From Hirschia litorea (lineage in GTDB: Bacteria; Pseudomonadota; Alphaproteobacteria; Caulobacterales; Hyphomonadaceae): a DNA stretch of 64,000 bases. The position numbers were made by a program, and so were the translations under genes. The notes beneath the pieces were generated by a model that ran no database searches, was not told the DNA's origin, and worked only from the letters and a program-made list of their open reading frames with translations. Positions 57,022 through 64,000 of the stretch are shown one piece after another (position 1 is the stretch's first letter; each line of letters begins with the position of its first letter). The stretch is taken from NCBI RefSeq assembly GCF_042665075.1, contig NZ_JBHTBR010000005.1, positions 1,178,001 through 1,242,000 on the forward strand, in the 5' to 3' direction.

Positions 57022-58857
57022 TTAGAATGACAATTCTGCTCTGATCCCAAATGTGCGCTTTTCTTGTGGGATTACTGTCACCCCGAGGTTATTGAAATCA
57101 AAAGTCCCTGGGTCCGCTGGGTTTCCAACATCAAAGTAACTTAAACCGCCACGCCAAGATGTTTCATCAAAAATGTTCTTCACAAATATTTCTAATCGAA
57201 GATCATCTTTTTCTAGGCCCATACGAAAATCAGCGAGTGCAAAAGGTCGAATTTTTGCTAAATTGGCTGAGCTTGTAAAAGTTTCTCCTTGATAGACAAT
57301 ATCTCCACGGACAAACATTTCCCACATAGCATTCAATTGATGAGTGTATGTGCTGGATATATTACCTGACCACTCGGGAAAGCGCGGGGCTCGATTGCCT
57401 TGGAAATTTCGAGACCCACCATTGGCGCGCGCAAATGTCGTCAAACCAAGGTAATTTGTATATTCGTTGGAGTTATAGGACAAAGAGCCATCAAATCGCA
57501 GATTGTCTGTCGCGACATAGGATGCATCGACTTCTACTCCATGTGATTTTGAGCTACCAGATGAAGCAATTTGAACTGTATTGGGTGTTGCATTTGGAAC
57601 GCCATTTAGATCATCATCTCTATAGACTGTCACAAAATTTGTACTAGGCTGATTGCTCCAATCGTAGGAGTAGGCAGCCGTGTTAAGATTTAGGCGACCG
57701 TTTAATCCAACAATTTTGAATCCGATTTCAATGGAGTCTAACGTTTGGGTGTCTGTAAATTCCTTGAAATCAGCTCCCAGAGTTGCGCGCATTTGATCAC
57801 ATTCAGAAAGTGAACTTGGAAGACCTGTATTTGGGTCAATGAAGGGAGATGTATATGCTTGCTGGCTACAATTGATGATTACACCATTGGTCAAACCTGG
57901 CAAAAAGCCTTGCGACCAGTTTGCGTATAGTGTGAGTGCATCTGAGACCTCGTAAGATGCGGTTATGCGAGGTAAAAACTCTTCGTAGCTCTGGGTGATG
58001 GTCGATATTCCATCATTCCGATCTTCACTTTGGAAGCGTCCTTCAATACCTAAGGTTAATTTGTCTGTTATATCAAATGAGGCTGCTCCATATATACTGG
58101 AAACGTCTGCGAAATCTCCACCATCATTTCCAGTCGGGAGGAAGAGAGGGCAGAAAGCAGCGATAGGGCAAGCAGCTACAAATGTGCCTCCAGTCGCACT
58201 CGTGAGAAATTCCTGCTCGTAGTAATTTGCGCCGACAAGCCAAGTTAGGCGGCCACCATCGGATGATGTTAGAGATATATCTATACCTTTGTCTTCGCTT
58301 TTGCGTGCGTTGTAAGAGTACCAAGATTCTGTAGGTGTAAGATCTAGGTCACGAAGGGAAGCTCCCTGACTCTCATTGTATGACGCTGACATTGAGAGCG
58401 TCATGTTGTTTTCGAATTCATAGTTTGTCTTAAGAGATGCCCTAAACATGTCACGGCGCAAACCAAACCGATCTAGTTCGGGGACGCCAGAAATCGTATT
58501 TGCGTTCAATAGATTGTTAATGAGGAAATCTGCATTTCCCCCTGCAAATGCTTGCAGGCGCAAGCTTGTGTTGTAATCAATTGGGTTAAAGTTGAGATTG
58601 CCCAGTTCGGGAACATCACCACAAACAAAACCAGTTGGGTTTAGGATGACTGAGTTTCCCTGATCGTCCAAGCCTTGCCGAGTAGTGCCTGAGCAAGTGT
58701 CTGCCAAACGTCCAGGGATAAAGCCCGCAGCAGCGGGGCCATCGTCGTCTTGCTGATAAAATAAACGAAGCTTGGCATCAAATTTAGATGTCGGTTGCGC
58801 GAACAATACCGCCGAAATTGCTTGTGACTTTTCTTCTCCTAAATTGCTTCCGTCCCT
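57022..58857 (-). pseudogene. TonB-dependent receptor lacking its plug (5'-truncated)
   Basis: Only about 612 codons of a sphingomonad-type receptor barrel remain, ending AELSF. The TTG at 58806 is not a natural start: coding similarity continues upstream (frame NLGEEKSQAISAVL) to a stop at 58858-58860, and no signal peptide, TonB box or plug occurs in the 254 bases up to the next gene. The missing part would be about 200-300 residues. A functional receptor without plug would be an open pore, so this is most likely a dead remnant. It lies in the hydrolase/MFS/bicupin locus, which may have lost its own receptor. Confidence 0.75.
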
Positions 58858-59114
58858 TTAAAGATAATGGCTTGATACAATCATTGCCCCATTCACTAAT
58901 TTTACCTAAGCGAACAGGGTATGTCGGGGTTCGGCGACAAGGTATTCAGCGACCATGTGTTTTGCGTATGATTAAGATCATCAAAGACAATGCAGTTAAG
59001 GCTTATGGTGGCTCTTAAACGGTGGAGCACTCTTAGTATGTGCTCTATTGTGAGGGCTCAGATGAGCAAAAGCGAATGTAGCTATATTGAATACGCTTAC
59101 GCTTAAGCTTTGTT

Positions 59115-59921
59115 TTATTGAGGGCATTGTTCGTCAAATGGGCAATTTTCAAGTAAAATCACCTCCAATGGACCGGGCGTTCTGATAAGCATTGTTACAC
59201 CCGTTTTAGTGCCAGATTTGGGGCCACTATGCGCAATTCCTTTGGGTCTGTAGAAATACCCACCTTGAAGATATTCTCCGACAACTGAACCGGTAGGCAA
59301 GCATTCTGCCAGCGTGTAATCACCTTCAATTATATAAGCCTCTTCTGCAACTGGATGCATTTCCCATGGAACAATCACACCTGGTTTTACGCTAACCAAA
59401 TGAGAACGCGCGCCACTAAGCGGGTCATTTTTTAGATGCTTAATAAGTAGTGGGACGTCATCTCGTCCGGCTTTTTTCATAGCTTCTCCTGCAACCCAAG
59501 GATTCTCATCATCGCGTACGATAAGCCATTTAGAGGCATCTATAAGTGGCAAGGCAGTGTCCGTTGATTTGTATTCAATATTACCCTCTTCGAAAAACAT
59601 AAGAAATCTTGCGTTTTTGCTAGCTGCCGGGCGGGGGATTGAGACTCCTGCAGGTATTTGGATAAAATCCCGAGCGTTGAGAGTAATATCCTGAAATTGC
59701 AATTCTCCTTCCAATAGAAAAATTTCAACTGCTTTGTTAAATTCGACATTCTCCGCTTGGATATTGTATTGCTCCGGAAATGTGACTTCTAGCGCAATAC
59801 CGGTTTCACTGTTTTGTCTAAGCGTTTTTGATGGCAATCCCCACGCAAGCGCGTGTGTGTGGCTGGTCAATTCTTTTGAATTCAAAAAGAAAATTGCATT
59901 TTCTGGGACGTTCTTCATCAT
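59115..59921 (-). CDS. Bicupin domain protein
   Basis: A 268-residue protein with two cupin folds, the first around FNKAVEIFLLEGELQFQDIT, the second around VIVPWEMHPVAEEAYIIEGDY (H and E metal ligands) and GIAHSGPKSG. The architecture resembles ureidoglycine aminohydrolase-like and DUF4437/ChrR-like bicupins; the exact reaction cannot be read. No signal peptide, so cytoplasmic. It is the last gene of an operon with the DUF3598-like protein, MFS transporter and rhodanese. No strong ribosome site before the paired ATG codons. Confidence 0.78.
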   Translation of the reverse strand: MMKNVPENAIFFLNSKELTSHTHALAWGLPSKTLRQNSETGIALEVTFPEQYNIQAENVEFNKAVEIFLLEGELQFQDITLNARDFIQIPAGVSIPRPAASKNARFLMFFEEGNIEYKSTDTALPLIDASKWLIVRDDENPWVAGEAMKKAGRDDVPLLIKHLKNDPLSGARSHLVSVKPGVIVPWEMHPVAEEAYIIEGDYTLAECLPTGSVVGEYLQGGYFYRPKGIAHSGPKSGTKTGVTMLIRTPGPLEVILLENCPFDEQCPQ

Positions 59922-59963
59922 CTAATTCAAAGCCCGCTTATAGGTGGTGAGGCGACGAAATAT

Positions 59964-60440
59964 TTATTCGCCGCGCCATTCGTGGGAAATGCGCTCTTCG
60001 TCAATGAGCGTGCGTTGAACAGTTTTGCCGTTCTTGAGCCATTGCCAAACGCGTGTGCGGAAATTCCCGCAATCGGAAAGTTGGATCATTTCATAGAGAT
60101 ATATTTCGGGCTCGCCGACTCTGGTCCAATGTAACATCATAGTGCGGCGGTGCTCGTCTAATGGCTCTTCTGCCGACCATCCCTTGATGATGTCATTGTT
60201 AAAAATAAGACGCACACCTTCTGCATGTCCTTTGAAGTCCCGTATATCGGTGCGTCCATCTTCCCAAGTATAATGATTGGTTTGGTGGTAGATGTTTGGC
60301 GTGTCATCTGGGATGCGGCATATGAGACGAGAGCGGTGGGCATCAATTTGATTGCCGTCCACATCAATATATCTGTACCAGCCTTCCCAAATACCTTCAT
60401 GGCGAGCCAATAAGGGGAATGAGTCACGTAGAGAAATCAT
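59964..60440 (-). CDS. DUF3598-like small calycin-type protein
   Basis: A 158-residue cytoplasmic protein, probably of the DUF3598/lipocalin-like type: FPLLARHEGIWEGWYRYIDV, IYHQTNHYTWEDG and MLHWTRVGEPEIYLYEMIQL. The ATG overlaps the MFS stop (TAATG), so it is translationally coupled. Such proteins occur in aromatic or terpenoid catabolic operons; no catalytic motif is clear. May bind or isomerise a hydrophobic intermediate (inference). Confidence 0.65.
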   Translation of the reverse strand: MISLRDSFPLLARHEGIWEGWYRYIDVDGNQIDAHRSRLICRIPDDTPNIYHQTNHYTWEDGRTDIRDFKGHAEGVRLIFNNDIIKGWSAEEPLDEHRRTMMLHWTRVGEPEIYLYEMIQLSDCGNFRTRVWQWLKNGKTVQRTLIDEERISHEWRGE

Positions 60441-61807
60441 TATGAAGTGCCTTCTGATGTCGTTTGATCGGATTGAGCCGTGAGTTGTAATTCACGTACT
60501 TTTTGTAACTCTGCTTTGTATGATTTTCGGGTCCATGGCATGAGGATGAGGACGGGAATTCCATAAATGATAGATAACATTGCGATGGAGTATCGTAATT
60601 GTGCTTCTCCGAAGACGAAGTCACTTAGCAAACCAATGGTTGTTGGGCCAAAACCCAGTCCGAAAAAACTTATACAAACATAATATATCGCCATTGCTTG
60701 GCCTCTCATGTTTGCAGGCAATATGTTCAAAAGTGCAGTCGCTCCCGTTGCTGAGGATAGTGCGACGCCTGCCATCGTGATGCCCAAGACAAAGATTGCG
60801 AGTTCTGGGGTTGGCATAAGTGGCCAGATAAAACCGCTAACGCTCATAATTGGCACACCTGCCATAGCGATAAGCATGGGGGCGTCATTTATGCCTTTTT
60901 TGTACAGAAAGTCGGACAGCCATCCTGCAAAATTTACAGTTACTGGGCCAACGACGATAAACATAATACCAGCCCATTGGCTGTATTGAACGATGGACCA
61001 TCCCCATGTGCGGGTGAACATTGGCGCGCCCCATGAGGTGCTATAGCCGATGATTGTCATCAGGCAGAACACGGATATGAAGCATAGAAAGAAGTTACGT
61101 CTCGCGAGAATATATTTAAACGTATCTGCGTAAGTAGGCTGGGATGTTCCTGGAGCAATGTTTTCATTCCGTCTCTTTGGTTCTGGTAGAAGCAAAAGGA
61201 GGGGAGCTAGTATAAGCCCAGGCAGGCCGACTATTATCATGGTTAGCTGCCAAGGTTTTAGTTCACCGAAAGAGGGGATTGAAATAGGATCAGCTGTCAT
61301 AGCCCAACCGATGACCGCACCACCTGCGAGTAGCGCTATGCCTGCGCCTAGCGAGATTGCGGTAGAATATAGTGCAATGGGTTTGCCTCGTTTTTCTTGC
61401 GCAAAGCTATCAGCTATTAGAGACATCGTGCACGGACTGAGTGCTGCTTCACCTACACCAACGGCCATGCGGGCGATGAAGAGTTGAAAGAAGCTACGCG
61501 CGATACCTGAGAGGGAGGTTGCTAAGGACCATAATGCTATGCCGATTGCGACGATCCATGTTCTGCGTTTGCGGTCTGCAAGATAACCTAGTGGCAGCCC
61601 AACGAGTGCATAAAAGATTGCGAATGCCGGTCCTAATAAAAGCCCCATTTGCGTGTCGGAAAGGTTTAAGTCTGCCTTTATGGGTTCAGCCAATAGGCTC
61701 AGAATATATCGATCCACAAAGGAAAGCACATATGCGAGTGTGAGAATAACCACCATTGTCCAGGCACGGATTGGCGACGGATAGGGCAACTTGCTATTGA
61801 GAGACAT
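60440..61807 (-). CDS. MFS transporter, 12-TM
   Basis: A 455-residue inner-membrane transporter with about 12 spans. N-terminal pattern LAYVLSFVDRYILSLLAEPI, then GLPLGYLADRKRRT (MFS motif A) and AVGVGEAALSPC mark the spinster/aromatic-acid type of MFS proteins (family 'MFS transporter' near gallate, sphingolipid and tetracycline-like groups). ATG at 61807 preferred to 61837 because GGAG lies five bases upstream. It overlaps the rhodanese gene by 14 bases and the next gene by one, so the four genes form one operon. Substrate unknown. Confidence 0.86.
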   Translation of the reverse strand: MSLNSKLPYPSPIRAWTMVVILTLAYVLSFVDRYILSLLAEPIKADLNLSDTQMGLLLGPAFAIFYALVGLPLGYLADRKRRTWIVAIGIALWSLATSLSGIARSFFQLFIARMAVGVGEAALSPCTMSLIADSFAQEKRGKPIALYSTAISLGAGIALLAGGAVIGWAMTADPISIPSFGELKPWQLTMIIVGLPGLILAPLLLLLPEPKRRNENIAPGTSQPTYADTFKYILARRNFFLCFISVFCLMTIIGYSTSWGAPMFTRTWGWSIVQYSQWAGIMFIVVGPVTVNFAGWLSDFLYKKGINDAPMLIAMAGVPIMSVSGFIWPLMPTPELAIFVLGITMAGVALSSATGATALLNILPANMRGQAMAIYYVCISFFGLGFGPTTIGLLSDFVFGEAQLRYSIAMLSIIYGIPVLILMPWTRKSYKAELQKVRELQLTAQSDQTTSEGTS

Positions 61808-62099
61808 AATTACTCCAAGCGGCGATGCCGCCTTCAAGGCTTTTTGTGTTACTGAAGCCTACCGCTTTAGCAAAGGATACGGCTTTCATACTTCGCAGCC
61901 CACTCTTGCAGATGAACAGAATGCTGGCTCCTTGCGTGAACTGAGGCAGGGCATCTGATAAGTCGGCAAGAGGGATGTTTATTGAATTTGGAATATGCTG
62001 TTCTGCGTACTCTTCTGGAGATCTCACATCGACAAGAGCGTCAAAGTTGTTTGACGGTTCATACGCTCTGAACTCAGATTGTGATAACGAGGCGTTCAT
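61794..62099 (-). CDS. Rhodanese-like sulfurtransferase domain protein
   Basis: A 101-residue single rhodanese domain: FDALVDVRSPEEYAEQHIPN, then active Cys in ILFICKSGLRSMKA (CKSGLRS loop) and GFSNTKSLEGGIAAW. The start at 62099 (MNASLSQSEF) is chosen because it begins just before the domain; the longer open frame to 62216 overlaps the divergent regulator's promoter and 5' end. First gene of the rhodanese-MFS-DUF3598-bicupin operon. Possible roles are thiosulfate:acceptor sulfur transfer or persulfide handling. Confidence 0.85.
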   Translation of the reverse strand: MNASLSQSEFRAYEPSNNFDALVDVRSPEEYAEQHIPNSINIPLADLSDALPQFTQGASILFICKSGLRSMKAVSFAKAVGFSNTKSLEGGIAAWSNYVSQ

Positions 62100-62194
62100 A
62101 AGAATGATATCTCCGAAATGTTTTTCGGCACTACAACATGTATTCAATATAAAACAACTTGCGTCAACTAGAATCAGTGAGATATACGAGCCGC

Positions 62195-62995
62195 ATGAAA
62201 GATAAATCCGTTTCAAGGGCAGGGTCTGCTCAACACCATAACGCTGCTCTGCCAGCCTATCACCGTTTATATGTCTTGTTATCTGAAGGGATAAAGAGCG
62301 GAAAATACCCTATGGGAGACTTGCTTCCATCGGAAAATGCACTGGTTGATATTTATAAAATGTCGCGGGTAACCGTCCGTCGCGCTTTGGAGAAATTGGT
62401 CGAAGATGGTTTGGTGATAAAGCATCGAGGTCAAGGCACAATCGTTGCTCAGAGAGATGACACTTTCAGCCAAGACGAAAACAAATTGAGTGGCTTCCTA
62501 GAAGACCTTGTGGCGCAAAACGTCGAATTCACGGTGAAAACATTGCTGTGGGAGGAAAGAGCGCCATCTGAATTTGCACGAAAAAAATTGGCATTGAGGC
62601 GCGGTGAAAAGTGTTTGCTAATCCGCCGCGTACGGCTTTTGGACAACCTTCCAATATCGTATGCATCAATTTATCTTCCAGCGCATGTGGGGAAATTGAT
62701 TTCCAAAGAAGGCAATGATTCAAAGCTCATCATTCGTAGGCTTGATGACACTGAATATGTCACAGATAATTCTGAATATTCCCTGTCCGCCAGCTTAGCG
62801 GAAGGAGAGTGCGCTGACCTCCTTGAGCTTGCGGTAGGGTCGCCCGTGTTACGTATGCGTGGTGTCGCTAATACTCCCGATGGTACGCCTGTGTATTGTC
62901 AGGATAGTTTGTACCACCCCGAGCGGTATGAGTACGGCATTTCATTTAAACGAGATCACGAAACCGGAAAGATGATTTGGGTACCAAAACACTAA
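62195..62995 (+). CDS. GntR-family regulator with UTRA ligand domain
   Basis: A 266-residue HutC/UTRA-type GntR protein. The winged helix-turn-helix (about 20-85) shows GDLLPSENALVDIYKMSRVTVRRALEKLVEDG and HRGQGTIVA; the UTRA domain (about 105-260) shows KLSGFLEDLVAQNVEFTVKT, RRVRLLDNLPISYASIYLP and a C-terminal YHPERYEYGISFKR. It senses a small effector and represses nearby genes. The ATG at 62195 is preferred; the TTG at 62159 overlaps the rhodanese promoter. It is divergent from the rhodanese operon, its likely target. It is not of the FCD type expected for the ATTGTNNACAAT operator. Confidence 0.9.
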   Translation: MKDKSVSRAGSAQHHNAALPAYHRLYVLLSEGIKSGKYPMGDLLPSENALVDIYKMSRVTVRRALEKLVEDGLVIKHRGQGTIVAQRDDTFSQDENKLSGFLEDLVAQNVEFTVKTLLWEERAPSEFARKKLALRRGEKCLLIRRVRLLDNLPISYASIYLPAHVGKLISKEGNDSKLIIRRLDDTEYVTDNSEYSLSASLAEGECADLLELAVGSPVLRMRGVANTPDGTPVYCQDSLYHPERYEYGISFKRDHETGKMIWVPKH

Positions 62996-63015
62996 TTTGA
63001 TACCTGTCTTTGCAA

Positions 63016-64000
63016 TTAAATCACACCGAGCTTTTCTAGGCGTTCAATCGCATTTTGTTGCCTTGAGCGAAAGAAAGATCGCTCGGGAACATTCACTTCT
63101 CCATCTTCTGACATAAAGCCATTGGGGAGTTGTGATGAAGGCGAATTGGCATAAATCTGGGCAAACAGCTTTGTTGGGTGTCTCGCAAGATAATTGCTCA
63201 TTCCAACCCTTTTCCGAGCACGACGTAGAGATGCCATGTCAATTTCTGTCACGATGTTCATGCTCTCTCCATTTTCAGCCTCAAGAATAACGCGGCCATT
63301 ATAGTCCACAATTTGAGAGCAGGCATCGGTGGAGTGTTGTAGCATTGGCCCGCCAATTATACCTGAAGAGTTTGCTGACACGACATAGGCCATATTCTCC
63401 ATTGCACGAGCGCGCTTGGCCAAGTTCTTGGGAGATAACCCTTTTAGAGCTGCCTCTGATGAAGAGTGCGTAAACAGCTCTGCGCCTTTCATACTGAGGC
63501 ATCGCGCGATTTCAGGATAAAGTATCTCTTCGGAAGCTATCGCCGCTAATTTACCTAGCGGCGTATCTATAACGGGAAATAGAGCATCTTCACCATATGT
63601 ATCTATATATCGGTCCAACACGTCATAGGGTGACGGTGTGTACATAGATATCAAGCGTCTATATTTGAGGATTAAATCTCCCGATGAGTTTAAGATAAAA
63701 GATGTTTGAAAGTAGATGCTGGGGAAGTTTGGATCTGCTTCATATGCATTTCCGGCTAAATAAACGTTGGCATTTGCAGCTATTTTTCCCAATGCCTCAA
63801 TCTGAGGGCCATCCATAGATATAGCAGCGAGGTCTCGCCATTGTGGAATGCTTTCTCCAGCAGGGTGCCCAGTTAGAAAATACTCAGGCAGTACGACAAG
63901 CGCGAGGTCTCCATGGAAACCCGCAGCGCCTGCAATAGCTTTTCCTACATGCGCAATGGTACGCATCATAACTTCTTCGGAAGCTTCACGCGAGCTGAGT
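63016..64000 (-). CDS. Nitrilase/CN-hydrolase superfamily protein, start outside window
   Basis: At least 328 residues of a carbon-nitrogen hydrolase. The catalytic Glu is in VVLPEYFLTG, the Lys in LILKYRRLIS, but the Cys position reads AIASEEILYPE where active enzymes have ICYD: the nucleophile is Ser. The reading frame stays open to the last base (LSSREASEEVMMRT), so the ATG at 63969 is internal and the gene continues past the edge. Ends with a helical tail ending LEKLGVI, 20 bases from the converging regulator. It may hydrolyse an amide or nitrile, or, lacking Cys, may be non-catalytic. Confidence 0.85.
   Translation of the reverse strand, partial: LSSREASEEVMMRTIAHVGKAIAGAAGFHGDLALVVLPEYFLTGHPAGESIPQWRDLAAISMDGPQIEALGKIAANANVYLAGNAYEADPNFPSIYFQTSFILNSSGDLILKYRRLISMYTPSPYDVLDRYIDTYGEDALFPVIDTPLGKLAAIASEEILYPEIARCLSMKGAELFTHSSSEAALKGLSPKNLAKRARAMENMAYVVSANSSGIIGGPMLQHSTDACSQIVDYNGRVILEAENGESMNIVTEIDMASLRRARKRVGMSNYLARHPTKLFAQIYANSPSSQLPNGFMSEDGEVNVPERSFFRSRQQNAIERLEKLGVI

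Noticed and set aside
58788..59018. Plus-strand frame beside the truncated receptor
   Set aside because: No ribosome site or family match; it overlaps the receptor's antisense end.
62100..62216. N-terminal extension of the rhodanese gene to 62216
   Set aside because: It overlaps the divergent regulator's promoter and start, and lacks domain sequence; the start at 62099 fits the single rhodanese fold.

Overview
The window reads as a chromosomal segment of a free-living, probably marine alphaproteobacterium of the Hyphomonadaceae/Caulobacterales type (compare Hirschia or Hyphomonas). The evidence is six large TonB-dependent receptors (TBDRs), tryptophan-halogenase/SapC/cupin-like cassettes, a FecI-FecR pair, many TTG/GTG starts, and base composition that looks mid-forties %GC by eye. 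This placement is inferred from gene content; no rRNA, tRNA, CRISPR array, transposase or phage gene was recognised. A run of 10 N at 33053-33062 shows that this is a draft scaffold.

Region 1 (1-13.4 kb, + strand) holds two consecutive nutrient/halogenation cassettes. The first is a TBDR (cut by the window edge), a flavin-dependent halogenase and a SapC-family protein. The second is a TBDR, SapC, a cupin_8/JmjC-like protein and two halogenases, with a perfect 9-bp-arm palindrome just upstream. Region 2 (13.4-23.3 kb, - strand) is a four-gene surface cluster: a DUF11-like secreted protein, a ~1687-residue multidomain protein ending in a predicted outer-membrane barrel, a GEVED-repeat secreted protein and a small DUF11-like protein. 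It is divergent from a two-component system (LuxR-type response regulator plus hybrid GAF/PAS kinase, 23.6-27.1 kb). Region 3 (27.2-32.2 kb) is a surface-glycan operon: two GT2, one GT4 and a flippase.

Region 4 (32.5-37.9 kb) has a transaldolase/fructose-6-phosphate aldolase gene split only by an assembly gap, a TBDR, and a divergent aldose-1-epimerase-like protein around a GntR-type operator. Region 5 (38-55.8 kb) is a carbohydrate-type locus: ECF sigma factor, FecR, a TBDR with an N-terminal STN domain, an ACS-type MFS transporter, a serine hydrolase, a DUF1080 lipoprotein, a second STN-TBDR, and a c-type-cytochrome DUF1592-family/DUF1552 pair. Five transcription units here share an 18-bp operator (ATTGTNNACAATTRWCAA), so the locus looks like one regulon. 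Both STN-TBDRs have an internal Shine-Dalgarno, start codon and second signal peptide between the STN domain and the plug, suggesting two products per gene.

Region 6 (56-64 kb) is a small-molecule locus: alpha/beta hydrolase, a TBDR missing its N-terminal plug (likely pseudogene), and an operon of rhodanese, MFS, a DUF3598-like protein and a bicupin, next to a GntR/UTRA regulator and a nitrilase-superfamily protein (cut by the window edge) with Ser in place of the catalytic Cys. The most noteworthy items are the shared-operator regulon with its redox/3-keto-sugar-like gene set, the dual-start receptors, the split WxWxIP/WxWxIG halogenase set, and the DUF11/GEVED/giant-barrel surface cluster.
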